Assembly (NCBI GenBank): GCA_046349255.1
Contig: JAXMCR010000002.1
Span: 62,001 to 126,000, forward strand
Reading direction: 5' to 3'
Length of the DNA stretch: 64,000 nt
DNA from: DAIODI01 sp046349255
GTDB taxonomy: Bacteria; Pseudomonadota; Alphaproteobacteria; Rhizobiales; Aestuariivirgaceae
Every line of letters begins with the position of its first letter. The first letter of the stretch is position 1. The notes under the pieces were generated by a model, which saw only the letters and a list, made by a program, of their open reading frames with translations, made no database searches and was not told the origin of the DNA. The position numbers and the translations under genes were made by a program. Positions 9,131 through 17,777 of this stretch are shown piece after piece.

Positions 9131-9623
9131 ATTCTACGCTCGCAACTTCGCTGACGGTCATTACTTTACGCGAGAGTAGAGAGCTTTCCGTCTGTCACGA
9201 CATGGCGCTTACGAGCGTCGGCGCGACCTTAGTCATTGCTCAACCAGCGCGGTAACTTGCATTCGGTCGAGCTTGTAGCCTAGTCGACAGGTCCTACCTT
9301 CGACTTCAAAGGCAAGTCCGGTCCTCTCTGGACCTTCTGCACCGTCAATGCGACGGAATCCAAACCCAGTTACTTCCTCGACGGGAAACCGATCTTCGCT
9401 CGACCAGAACAGCTCGGGTCCCGCCTACAGTGTCCTTTCACTCCTGCAAACGCGTAACGGGTCCAGGGGCCGTTCTTAGGGGCATTGCATCTCCTGGGAC
9501 GGGCAATAGAGCCTCATTCCCTCCCAATGCCGGCCTTGGTAGGTCGCTCTTTTGGGATACGTCTATTGGCTGCAACCAAGGTCAAAGCAGTTACCGAAAC
9601 CGAGCGGCTGGAAGCCATCATGC
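9131..9623. other. Intergenic region of 493 bp, no gene recognised
   Basis: Only short overlapping reading frames without family features are present. The region separates the broken cyclase remnant from the end of the HprK/PqqD/radical-SAM operon. I see no RNA gene, repeat or strong terminator here. Confidence 0.4.
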
Positions 9624-10715
9624 TCACCAACGCTTCGACGCCTGCCATCCCTCGGCACAGAACCGGCGATAAAGTTGCAGCAACGCGAGTTCACGCAATG
9701 GAATGTTGATCGGCCAGAGAAGACCCCACGTCGGAGCCTGCGCGTACAGAGACATAGCCTGGGACAAACCGTGCGCTCTTGAAGACAGTTCGCCTAGGAG
9801 CCGTTCGTCTACCGGCACTCCGATTTCCGATCGGAGATATGAGAGGCAGGCCAGCATGGGCCAACATCCCTCGTAAGCCTCCGCTACCACCAACAGCCTC
9901 GTGCAATCGAGCCTCGGGCTGGCGATGCCGTCGGCAAGGTCGAACGCCCACATGCCGCTGGACAGGTGGCTTGGAATGGCGCGCCGCACGCCCTGCATCG
10001 CCGTGAAGACCAAATGTTCCTCGAGGGGTGGCACGAGAACCCCACGTCCACGAAACGTCGCAGAGCGGGCACTCGACCAAAGGTTCCGAAGCGTATCTTC
10101 GTCGAGAAACGGGATATGCACGGGCTGATGATGCACATCGATCTCGATTGCCGCGCCCCCCGGCTCGGTTCCGCGTTCAAGATTGATGCCGGGATGATAT
10201 CGGACCCGTTCGATCGCGGCTTCAACCCCAGCGGCGTCCTTCGACGTCCATCCGGTGTTGAACAGGAGTTCGAATGACTGTCGGAGGTCGCTGCGTCGCA
10301 CCAAGACGTCGAGATCCGACGTCACCCGCCGCGTGGACTTCTCCAGGCCCATGGCCTCCAGCGCGGCCGTCTTCATGAGACAGACCGGAATGTTCGCCGC
10401 AAGCAGCGTGTCGAGCGCCGCGGTCGCCTTGTTGAGTCGCAACTGGGATTGAGTCCAAAGCGCCTTCGCTAGTCCGTTCAACCGGGGAATCTCCGACGAA
10501 CCGGGATCGATTTCGGGCAACCGCGACGAAAGCCGCGCCAGTATCTTCATCTGCGGCCAGGTAGCGTCATCGATACTGTTGCGCTGAAGCCAGGCCTGCC
10601 AGTGCCGGCGCGCCTCGGTCGGCGGCAGCAGAACCGCCTTGATCAGCTGGTCCGTGCCGGGATCAGGCCAAGCTTGCCGTGCAAACGCCCGCTTGGCGCG
10701 GTTCAGGAGCGCCAC
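9624..10715 (-). CDS. Nucleotidyltransferase family protein (NTP_transf_5-like)
   Basis: This 363-residue protein starts at a GTG (10715). It has LLAANIPVCLMKTAAL (Lys at about 115) followed by TRRVTSDLDVLVRRSD, a nucleotidyltransferase active-site signature with two aspartates (SDLDVLV, about 133-139). The rest matches my memory of the uncharacterised nucleotidyltransferase family PF14907, including a later EIDVHHQPVHIPF and LEEHLVFTAMQG. Members are often found with PqqD-like and HprK-like genes. It is the last gene of the operon, 3 bases after the preceding glycosyltransferase. It may attach a nucleotide to a peptide, sugar or phosphate acceptor; the acceptor is unknown. Confidence 0.75.
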   Translation of the reverse strand: MALLNRAKRAFARQAWPDPGTDQLIKAVLLPPTEARRHWQAWLQRNSIDDATWPQMKILARLSSRLPEIDPGSSEIPRLNGLAKALWTQSQLRLNKATAALDTLLAANIPVCLMKTAALEAMGLEKSTRRVTSDLDVLVRRSDLRQSFELLFNTGWTSKDAAGVEAAIERVRYHPGINLERGTEPGGAAIEIDVHHQPVHIPFLDEDTLRNLWSSARSATFRGRGVLVPPLEEHLVFTAMQGVRRAIPSHLSSGMWAFDLADGIASPRLDCTRLLVVAEAYEGCWPMLACLSYLRSEIGVPVDERLLGELSSRAHGLSQAMSLYAQAPTWGLLWPINIPLRELALLQLYRRFCAEGWQASKRW

Positions 10716-10718
10716 GGA

Positions 10719-11420
10719 TCAACGGCTCGCATCGCTCGCCGCGCGCTTTGCCAGCAGGGCGCGGCGGGCGATTTCTACGATGTTTCCAGAAAACGTATCG
10801 CCGCCACGCACCTTCCGGGAACTAAGCGTTCCGGGGCGGATCCGGCGAAAGTGCACGAGCTGGTCCAGCATCAGCGATTTCAGACCGCGTTCGCGTGCGA
10901 CGCGATACCATTCGATGAAGTAGCCGGTGAGCAAGGTCTCATCCAGCCTGCCATCCTCCGCCAGCCACGGGCGGCCGACCAGCATGGAGCCGCACAGGTA
11001 GGCGGGAGTTCGACCTTTGACGAACTGCAGGTTCGCGTGGAGATCGGCTGGAACGGAGGGACAGATGAAGGTTTCGCCATGTCCGAACACAGCATGATCG
11101 GAGCCCGCCCACTGTAGGGCTGCCGCCTGCGCCGCGAGTTTGTCCGGCGACCATAGATCATCGGCGTCGAGAAATGCGATCGCATCGCCGCCTGCAGCGG
11201 CCACGCCAGCGTTCATCGCGCTTGGACTGCCGCCGTTCGACTTTACCAGAACGAGCGGCCGTGTTGCGTGTGACGCGGCGACTTTGGCGGTGTCGTCCGT
11301 CGAGCCGTCGTCAACGACAATGACCTCATACGCTGCGTGCGTCTGCCTTTGCACGCTGTCCAGCGTTTCGCCAATCACGTCCGCCGCGTTGTATGCGGGG
11401 ATGACGACGCTAATCTTCAC
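10719..11420 (-). CDS. Family 2 glycosyltransferase
   Basis: This 233-residue GT-A fold glycosyltransferase begins MKISVVIPAYNAADVIGETLDSV, then has VIVVDDGSTDDT and the nucleotide-sugar site AIAFLDADDLWSPDKL. The start is a GTG at 11420 that abuts the TAG stop of the preceding glycosyltransferase. There are no membrane segments, so it acts in the cytoplasm or at the membrane surface. At about 230 residues it is short for the family, but motifs are complete up to the acceptor region. It is the second of two related glycosyltransferases in the operon; donor and acceptor cannot be read from the sequence. Confidence 0.88.
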   Translation of the reverse strand: MKISVVIPAYNAADVIGETLDSVQRQTHAAYEVIVVDDGSTDDTAKVAASHATRPLVLVKSNGGSPSAMNAGVAAAGGDAIAFLDADDLWSPDKLAAQAAALQWAGSDHAVFGHGETFICPSVPADLHANLQFVKGRTPAYLCGSMLVGRPWLAEDGRLDETLLTGYFIEWYRVARERGLKSLMLDQLVHFRRIRPGTLSSRKVRGGDTFSGNIVEIARRALLAKRAASDASR

Positions 11421-12173
11421 CTAGACCCCCACCAGACTGCGGAACGGTGCAAGAGGCTCCACCTCTCCGGTCGCCTTCCTCCGGCGGAGCGAATTCATGA
11501 GGGCGCGATTGAAGTCCTGCTTTTCCCGCATCGTCAGCGTGGATGTCATGGACGCCGAATGGCGGCGATAGAACAGCGTGATGTCGCGCAGGATGGTTAT
11601 AGGAATCTTTGCTTCCCGGATCCGGAGCATCAAATCCACGTCCTCCGAGTAGAGGAATGCCTCGTCGAAAATGCCGACCATATCGAACACCTCGCGCCGG
11701 TAGACCGAAGCCCCAAGGTGGACGTGGAAGAGATCGTTGATTCGCGAGTCCTGTGCCGGCGCAAGCGCGATCTCGTCCTGCTTGTCGAAGTACGTCACGA
11801 AGCCCGACACCATTGCCACTTGAGGCGATGCGGCGAGCCGCACCAATTGACGCTCCAGCTTGTCCGGTGGCCAGAGATCGTCGCTGTCGAGAAAGGCGAT
11901 GACGTTGCCCGACGCAGCCTTCAGACCGACATTACGCGCCGCGCCCGGTCCACGGGCAGGGCCCTCATGCAGGCGCAGCGCCGGAATGCGAAGCGCCAAA
12001 TCTTCGAGGATCGATTGCGTGCCGTCCGTCGAGCGATCGTTCACCACGTGAATTTCAGCGACCTTGATTGGCTGCGCCTCGATCGACCGGATCGCGTCGC
12101 GAATGTAGGCTTCGCCGTTGCGCACCGGAATGATCGCGCTGATCCGCATGTCCTCGAGGGCGAGGGGTCTCAC
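11421..12173 (-). CDS. Family 2 glycosyltransferase
   Basis: This 250-residue protein has MRISAIIPVRNGEAYI, VNDRSTDGTQSIL, GPGAARNVGLKAASGNVIAFLDSDDLWPPDKLERQ and a C-terminal FDEAFLYSEDVDLMLRI (the acceptor-side ED motif). The GTG at 12173 overlaps the upstream stop (GTGA) and has a good GAGGA ribosome site; an ATG at 12149 is the alternative and gives the usual family start. It is similar to the next glycosyltransferase and probably acts on the same product. No membrane helices are visible. Confidence 0.88.
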   Translation of the reverse strand: MRPLALEDMRISAIIPVRNGEAYIRDAIRSIEAQPIKVAEIHVVNDRSTDGTQSILEDLALRIPALRLHEGPARGPGAARNVGLKAASGNVIAFLDSDDLWPPDKLERQLVRLAASPQVAMVSGFVTYFDKQDEIALAPAQDSRINDLFHVHLGASVYRREVFDMVGIFDEAFLYSEDVDLMLRIREAKIPITILRDITLFYRRHSASMTSTLTMREKQDFNRALMNSLRRRKATGEVEPLAPFRSLVGV

Positions 12174-13249
12174 CGGAGTTCCTCAAGGAACGCATCGAGG
12201 ACACGCAGCCCCTCGTTGGGATCCGTGCCCACATTGAGGGTGTACGCAGGGACCTGACGCATTAGGGCGCCGCAGAAAGCCAGCGTCTCCGGCATCGCGG
12301 TGCGCAGGATGTTCATCGTCGACGGGGCAAGTGCCGCGAGAGCGTCGACCCGCGTACATGGAGTGATGGCGCTGTTCTGCGCGCCGCTCAGTCGCATGGC
12401 CAACAGTGCCTTGATCGGAACTCGCGGGACGAAGCGGTCGCCGGCGAGCGCAGTTATCGGGATCAGTGCCTTTTCGTCGGGCGCACGAGCGGGATTGACG
12501 GCCCGATTCACAGCGTCACGATAGAGACCCTCCGCCATGCCGGTCAGCTTCATGATGTCGAAGATCGGGTAGGCCACCGGTCCGTCACTGGCTTCGACGA
12601 TGACGAAATCGTCGCCGACTGTTTCCCAGCCCGACGCGATGGCGGCCGCCGTCATCGTCGATTTGCCGCTGCCGCCCCGCCCCGCCAGCAGAACGCCCAC
12701 ACCGTTGCGCGCGATCGCCGCGGCGTGGACCATCCCCTGACCACCGGCCAACGCGGTCCAGTGCACGAAGTGCCGCAGCGGTGATCCGTACTCCCACGCC
12801 GGCAACTCGCTCGCCGAGCGCAGCCAGTAGAGACCTGTCTTCGTATGCAGGTCGAAAAGGTGCCAGATCCCGCGGCTATCATCTGAAACAAGAGCAAGCC
12901 CTGCCTCGGGTCGCCAGCAGACACGCTGACTGTCCTGGAGGGTCTCGTCCGGAAAAATCCATGTCGAGGGCGGTGGTGCAGTGCGGCTTGCAGCAGCGTC
13001 GAGAAGGTAAACGACACTCTGGGGAACATGGAGCGGCTCCATGCGCTTTGCGTGCTCCAGGACCATAAAGAAATCCTTGGATGGCGGCCCGCTGATGCAA
13101 CGCAATTCTACCGTCCTGTTTGCAATCTCGAACTGCAAACGTGTTCCACCGCGCGTGAGCCAGAGGCGGGCCGCTTCCGCAAGCTGCTCGCGAATGAAGG
13201 AGTCAAGTCGCGGCGCGGCCTGCGTTTCGCTGTCGGCGGATATCGTCAT
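12170..13249 (-). CDS. HprK-related serine kinase-like protein (HprK-rel type)
   Basis: This 359-residue protein has an HPr-kinase-like P-loop domain in its second half. The Walker A motif is GRGGSGKST (about 190-198), preceded by MVHAAAIARNGVGVLLA and followed by SGWETVGDDFVIVE (about 207-219), the pattern seen in HprK-like kinases. The first 150 residues are a separate domain of the kind found in HprK-related proteins that pair with PqqD-like proteins. No HPr or PTS gene is nearby, so the substrate is unlikely to be HPr. Kinases of this group phosphorylate some lasso-peptide-type precursors (known for the paeninodin kinase), which makes a peptide or sugar phosphate plausible. The ATG overlaps the pqqD-like stop. 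Confidence 0.82.
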   Translation of the reverse strand: MTISADSETQAAPRLDSFIREQLAEAARLWLTRGGTRLQFEIANRTVELRCISGPPSKDFFMVLEHAKRMEPLHVPQSVVYLLDAAASRTAPPPSTWIFPDETLQDSQRVCWRPEAGLALVSDDSRGIWHLFDLHTKTGLYWLRSASELPAWEYGSPLRHFVHWTALAGGQGMVHAAAIARNGVGVLLAGRGGSGKSTMTAAAIASGWETVGDDFVIVEASDGPVAYPIFDIMKLTGMAEGLYRDAVNRAVNPARAPDEKALIPITALAGDRFVPRVPIKALLAMRLSGAQNSAITPCTRVDALAALAPSTMNILRTAMPETLAFCGALMRQVPAYTLNVGTDPNEGLRVLDAFLEELR

Positions 13250-13674
13250 ACGGTTTCGCGACGGATGGGCCAGCCATGTTCCGGGTTTGCATCGTGCACG
13301 GGGTCGAGCATGATGAGTTCCTTAAGGTCAGAGTGCACTTCGAGGACTGGCGGGAGAAACGGCTTCTTCACCGCGGGTGGCTCAATCGCGTCGATGCTGC
13401 CCTCCCAACTGTTGAGAAGCTGCTCGCCCTCGAGGATCTTGAGGAATCCGTCCACCATCTCTCCCAGATCGTGCTCGCCCGGCTCGAAGTGCCGCCCCAA
13501 CTGCCGGACGAGATCGTCGCGGCTGCAGGACCGCGCGAGGCTATGGACGAGGACGCGCCCGCTGCCGGACAGGCCGTAGTACTTGCCCGTGTCGAAGTTG
13601 ACCATCACGGTTTCCTCGCCGAAGTCCTCGATCGAGAGGCTTGTTGTATTGAGCGAGTAGAACTGCGTCTTCAT
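13246..13674 (-). CDS. PqqD-like peptide-recognition protein with conserved-looking C-terminal tail
   Basis: This 142-residue protein has a PqqD/RRE-type fold in residues 1-90: DFGEETVMVNFDTGKYYGLSGSGRVLVHSL, then DLVRQLGRHF and MVDGFLKILEGEQLL. Such domains bind leader peptides and present them to modifying enzymes. Residues 103-136 form an extension rich in His, Asp and Pro that ends with the motif LDPVHDANPEHGWP (about 123-136). This tail could itself be a substrate or a docking site. The gene overlaps both neighbours (ATGA junctions with the radical SAM gene and the HprK-like gene). No separate precursor peptide gene was found nearby. Confidence 0.82.
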   Translation of the reverse strand: MKTQFYSLNTTSLSIEDFGEETVMVNFDTGKYYGLSGSGRVLVHSLARSCSRDDLVRQLGRHFEPGEHDLGEMVDGFLKILEGEQLLNSWEGSIDAIEPPAVKKPFLPPVLEVHSDLKELIMLDPVHDANPEHGWPIRRETV

Positions 13675-14987
13675 CCGGCGCCTCCCCGATGCACTTGTCG
13701 TCTATTCGACAGTCCTATCAATGTCCTCAGTTTTTCGGCGTTTGCCCGCCAATTCGACCATATTCCATCGAGTTCAGGTAGGGTTCGCTGATAACTCTCG
13801 CCACGCAACGAGTCCAGTCGCACCAGGTTTTCCTTCAGCGCCGCGGACTGATCATCCCGTTGGCAGGCGTTCATGAATTGCACCACTTCCGCCACACCCA
13901 AGGCGGCGAGGTTCTCTCTGTCCGGGTCGTGCCGGCCCACTTCCAGCAGATCCTTGCGCAGTCTGCGCAGCCTTCGCGTCGCCTTGCGCTTCATCCATGG
14001 GGGCAACACCTGGGTGCGATAGAACGGGGGATCCTGAAGGGAGTTGAGGTAGATGCTTGCCGGATCGGCTGCGCACTTCGCCATGAGGTGCGCGATCAGA
14101 TCGTTCAGCGTCAGCACGTTCAACACCGATACGGTGATGCCGAAACTCAGCTCGACGTGTGAACAACGTTCGCGCACGATCGCGATGTTCCGGACAAAGC
14201 GGTCCCAGTCGAATTCCTTGCGGATGTAAGCCCCGCGCTCGCCTGAGGCATCGATGCTTGCCGCAACCTTGACCGACGCGAACTTCGGCCAACGATCGAG
14301 CACCGACTGCCCGCCGAGTGACAGCGCCGACATATTGGAGTTGTAGGACAACTCGACGTCCGTCCGCCCACGGCCGATCAGCAGGTCGAGGAACGAATAA
14401 TGCTCCTGCATGAGCAGCGGCTCGCCGCCGGCGAAATAGACCGACTGGAGGCAATCGATGCTCTCTCCGAGCTGGGCGAGCAGGGCCGGAACGCCGGCGA
14501 AGCTTCTGATTTCCGCCGTTGGGCCAGCGGTCACCCCGATTGCCACCCCGTCCTTGAACCACTTCGAACTCGCCCCGTGCCAGCAGGTTCGGCAGCGAAA
14601 GTTGCAGATGTTGGAGAAGCGGACGTCGAGTCGGACGGGCGCTGCGGGCGCGACAGCGGAAGGATCGTCGGCTTCGAGCAGCCGTTCGCGCCAGGGCTCG
14701 AACGCCTTGTTCGTCTGCGTGCGCATGCTGGTTCCGCCAGCCGCCTCGCGCTCGAAGCATTTCCAGCAGCCTGGCACCTCTTCGCCTTCCGCGAAGCGAG
14801 CCCGGATGTCCCGCAGTGCCTGCCCCTTCCATGCGTCGAGCAGGGTCATGTCACGAACGTTGCCGAGCGACCCGCTGTACTCGCAACACGGCGCGATTGA
14901 GCCGTCGGTTGTAACGTGGGCGTTCAAGAAGGGCATGACGCAGAAGCTCTTCCTGCGGCGCTCGCTGATCGCGACACTCTCCGTCAT
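13671..14987 (-). CDS. Radical SAM protein with N-terminal twitch domain
   Basis: This 438-residue enzyme has two parts. Residues 10-90 form a twitch/SPASM-like auxiliary cluster domain placed at the N-terminus, with Cys16, Cys34, Cys35, Cys74 and Cys77 (CVMPFLNAHVTTDGSIAPCC, later CWKC). Residues 120-330 are the radical SAM barrel with the CxxxCxxC motif CNFRCRTC (128-135) that binds the S-adenosylmethionine [4Fe-4S] cluster, and YFAGGEPLL. N-terminal twitch proteins are a recognised radical SAM group of mostly unknown substrate. The adjacent PqqD-like gene suggests peptide modification. Translation is coupled at both ends. Confidence 0.88.
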   Translation of the reverse strand: MTESVAISERRRKSFCVMPFLNAHVTTDGSIAPCCEYSGSLGNVRDMTLLDAWKGQALRDIRARFAEGEEVPGCWKCFEREAAGGTSMRTQTNKAFEPWRERLLEADDPSAVAPAAPVRLDVRFSNICNFRCRTCWHGASSKWFKDGVAIGVTAGPTAEIRSFAGVPALLAQLGESIDCLQSVYFAGGEPLLMQEHYSFLDLLIGRGRTDVELSYNSNMSALSLGGQSVLDRWPKFASVKVAASIDASGERGAYIRKEFDWDRFVRNIAIVRERCSHVELSFGITVSVLNVLTLNDLIAHLMAKCAADPASIYLNSLQDPPFYRTQVLPPWMKRKATRRLRRLRKDLLEVGRHDPDRENLAALGVAEVVQFMNACQRDDQSAALKENLVRLDSLRGESYQRTLPELDGIWSNWRANAEKLRTLIGLSNRRQVHRGGAG

Positions 14988-16732
14988 ACGACCTCCAGCG
15001 AGCCAGAGGCTGAGAGGCGCTCGACCTTGCCTTCGCTGACGAGGTAGAGCCTTTGCGCGATCGACTTCCAGGCAGGTCGATGGGTAATTGCTACAATTGT
15101 GAAGTCCTTCCGCAGGGCTGCGATTTGCGAACAGACCTCCGCTTCGGTCGCCTCGTCGAGCGAGCTTGTCACTTCATCCAGCACCAGCAGCTTAGGCTTG
15201 CGCGCCAGCGCTCTGGCAAGCGACAGGCGTTGTCGCTCGCCGCCGCTCAGCTTGCCCCCCATGTTGCCGATGTGAGTGTCGAGGCCATTGGGCAGCGCGC
15301 GTACGAAGGCCAGCGCTCCCGCCAGCCGTAACGCTTCCTCGATGCGGCGATCATCGATGGTGGCATCGCCCAAGGTGACGTTGTCGCGAACATTCGCGTG
15401 CAGCAAGGTCAAATCCTGCGGGACATACCCGACCATCCGACGCCATGCCCGCATGTCGACATCGCGGAGGTCGACGCCATCGAGCAGAATGCGGCCGCTC
15501 TGCGGCACGAGTAGTCCTATCACGAGGTCGATGATCGTCGTCTTGCCGGAACCCGATGGTCCGAACAGAACGGTGATAGAGTTCTTGGGGATGGCAAGCG
15601 ACACGTCGTCCAGAACGATGCGGCTACCGTAGGCAAAGGTGACATCGTCGAGCGCCGCCTCGGACGTCAACATGGGTCGAACCGTACCCGTGTGGCGTTC
15701 TTCGTGGCTTCTCACTTCGTCGATCATGTCGATGACGCCGAAGTAGGCCTCCTGCGCAACGATCGCGAGCTGCAGGCTCTCCTGAAGCTTACGCAGCAAC
15801 GACATCACCTGGTAGAAGATGATGCCGAGCACGATGAGATCGCTGAACGGCGTGTGGAAGATCACGTTGCCGATGTAGAATCCTGCGCTGATCGTCAGAA
15901 CGACCAGGATGTCCTGGCCGTAGCTCAGAAGATGGCGCGAGAAGAGCATTCCGAAGTAGGCCCGCTCAAGATCCTTCACGAATTTGCCGATCATGAACTG
16001 GAATGGCGTCGAGGCATCCATCGCCTTGATCGCCTTCATGTTCCCAATCGTGTCCTGGACGCTGCTTCCAAGATCATTGGTGCGGGTCCACTGTCGTCCC
16101 CCGGAGTCGCGTGACATCACCACGAGACGATGCAAGGGGTAAGAGATGACGAGAGCGGCGACGAATGTGATGAGCACCATCGTCCCGGAGACAAAAAAGG
16201 CGACGAGCAGAAGGGCAAGGGCCTGAATGGCCGACGCATAGGCCTGCGCGGTCCAGTAGTAGGCCTCGCCCGCAGCCGTTGCTTGCGCCGAGATAGCCGT
16301 CGAGAGACGGGCCGGCGGCTGCTCGAGGAAGTAGCCCCACCGCGCTTCCAGAACCCCCCGCAGCAAGAGCCGTCTGATTTCGGATTGGGTTCGCGCGACG
16401 GACTGCGCGACATAGCTCATGGCGGCGATCTGGCACAGCGACTTTGTGACAAGCAAGAGCGCCACGAGAAGAACGAGATTGCCCATCGTGGGTGACACGC
16501 CGACCCGTTCCAGCCCGTCCAGCATCACCTTCTCGAGATGCGATCGGCGCTGATCCGAAGACGGAGCCAGCTGCGACATGACAGGAAGCAACGCCCCCAT
16601 GCTCGTCATGTTGAAGAACCCCGCGAGCAGCACGCAGGCGAGGACGGAAACCGGGCGTGCGCCGGGCGCTCGAGCGAATACCTGCCACGAGCGCGTGATC
16701 AGGGAAACGGATGTCGCCGAAGCGCCCGACAT
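14984..16732 (-). CDS. ABC exporter, fused membrane and ATPase domains
   Basis: This 582-residue half-transporter has about six membrane helices in residues 1-320 (for example VSVLACVLLAGFFNMTSMGALLPV and ILVVLTISAGFYIGNVIF), followed by an ATPase domain. The domain shows Walker A GPSGSGKTT, Q-loop YVPQDLTLLH, signature LSGGERQR, Walker B LLVLDEVTSSLD and the switch His in AITHRPAW. It lacks an N-terminal C39 peptidase, so it would not cut a leader itself. It probably exports the product of the operon, or flips a lipid-linked form. The ATG at 16732 shares a base with the FkbM stop; a GTG at 16735 is also possible. Confidence 0.9.
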   Translation of the reverse strand: MSGASATSVSLITRSWQVFARAPGARPVSVLACVLLAGFFNMTSMGALLPVMSQLAPSSDQRRSHLEKVMLDGLERVGVSPTMGNLVLLVALLLVTKSLCQIAAMSYVAQSVARTQSEIRRLLLRGVLEARWGYFLEQPPARLSTAISAQATAAGEAYYWTAQAYASAIQALALLLVAFFVSGTMVLITFVAALVISYPLHRLVVMSRDSGGRQWTRTNDLGSSVQDTIGNMKAIKAMDASTPFQFMIGKFVKDLERAYFGMLFSRHLLSYGQDILVVLTISAGFYIGNVIFHTPFSDLIVLGIIFYQVMSLLRKLQESLQLAIVAQEAYFGVIDMIDEVRSHEERHTGTVRPMLTSEAALDDVTFAYGSRIVLDDVSLAIPKNSITVLFGPSGSGKTTIIDLVIGLLVPQSGRILLDGVDLRDVDMRAWRRMVGYVPQDLTLLHANVRDNVTLGDATIDDRRIEEALRLAGALAFVRALPNGLDTHIGNMGGKLSGGERQRLSLARALARKPKLLVLDEVTSSLDEATEAEVCSQIAALRKDFTIVAITHRPAWKSIAQRLYLVSEGKVERLSASGSLEVV

Positions 16733-17694
16733 CACAGGGCCACGTGTTGATGGATCCGCGTCTTCAGGACACGGCCGTGATCGGAGAGCGACAACCGTTG
16801 CAAGAGGCCGCGGCGGCGATAGTTGCGCGCCTTGCTCGCATGGACGAAGAAGGTGTTGACCTCTTCACCCGCCCCCTCGGCCAGAACGAGCTGGCTCTCG
16901 ACACGCCGCGCAGCCAGATACCCGGCGGCCGCCAGCGCCTCGACGAGTTCGGGCCGCCATCGCGCGCCTTCGATTAGCAGCAGCGGTCGATGGCGCCGCA
17001 GGGTGCGGCTTGCGCCGGCGATGACAGCGGCTTCCAGTCCTTCCACGTCGATCTTGATTGCGGCGAGCGGCAGGTGTGCGTGGGACCGGAAAGTGTCGGT
17101 CAGCAGATCGTCCAGCGGCCGCGCGCGTCCTGGCACGAACTGAAGTCCGACTACGCACTCTGGTGAACCGTCGTGCCGAGGCCCGAAGCGCAGTAGGTTC
17201 TCGCTCATCGACGGCCAATGCACGTCCTCGGCAGCGGTCGCGAGACTGGACAACCCCAGTCCGTCGATCATGGGAAGAATGAATTCCAGGTCTCGATCGC
17301 GATCGGCGACAGCTGAAATACAGAAGTCGAACCTGTGCTCATTAGCAGATCGGATCGTCTCCAGCGCCGCGCGGTGGATGTGCAACGCTTCGAGACTGAG
17401 CACGGTAGCTGCGCTTCCAGCCGCCCAGATCGACGTCGAGGAATACCCAGAGTTGGCGCCGACATCGAGGATGCTTTCGCCAGACGAAAAGTATTCAAAT
17501 ACGCCATAGTCGGGATCATGGGGGAGTTTCGCCCGAAGGTGAGCCCTGGCAGCCTCGGCAGAAGTGTCAAACGCGAACTGAGTTTCGAAGCGCCTCTTTT
17601 CATGTCGGCATCGCCGATGCAATGTCTCAAGCGTCGTCTGAATTTCAGACGGAATGCGCTTGCAGCGGGCAATGAATACGTTGTTCCGTCGCAT
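16732..17694 (-). CDS. FkbM family methyltransferase, first gene of the operon
   Basis: This 320-residue S-adenosylmethionine-dependent O-methyltransferase has the motif I sequence ESILDVGANSGYSSTSIW and the FkbM-type ending AAIKIDVEGLEAAVIAGASRTL, then RPLLLIEG. FkbM enzymes often methylate sugar hydroxyls or natural products, which fits the two glycosyltransferases downstream. I chose the ATG at 17694; a TTG two codons upstream is the other option. It starts the minus-strand operon, and the 83-base gap to the divergent gene at 17778 must hold both promoters. Confidence 0.85.
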   Translation of the reverse strand: MRRNNVFIARCKRIPSEIQTTLETLHRRCRHEKRRFETQFAFDTSAEAARAHLRAKLPHDPDYGVFEYFSSGESILDVGANSGYSSTSIWAAGSAATVLSLEALHIHRAALETIRSANEHRFDFCISAVADRDRDLEFILPMIDGLGLSSLATAAEDVHWPSMSENLLRFGPRHDGSPECVVGLQFVPGRARPLDDLLTDTFRSHAHLPLAAIKIDVEGLEAAVIAGASRTLRRHRPLLLIEGARWRPELVEALAAAGYLAARRVESQLVLAEGAGEEVNTFFVHASKARNYRRRGLLQRLSLSDHGRVLKTRIHQHVAL

Positions 17695-17777
17695 TCTCAA
17701 TCTTCATTTGCCGCGCGGGTTTTCACAAGAGCATACCCGCACCGAATAAGTGCCGCCTTATCCACAAGGGATTCAGG

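Noticed and set aside
10602..12257. Plus-strand frames opposite the glycosyltransferase and kinase genes as precursor peptides
   Set aside because: They are antisense shadows of coupled genes, with no ribosome site or peptide-like pattern.
9624..17694. Classification as a lasso-peptide cluster
   Set aside because: No asparagine-synthetase-like cyclase and no transglutaminase-like protease are encoded.
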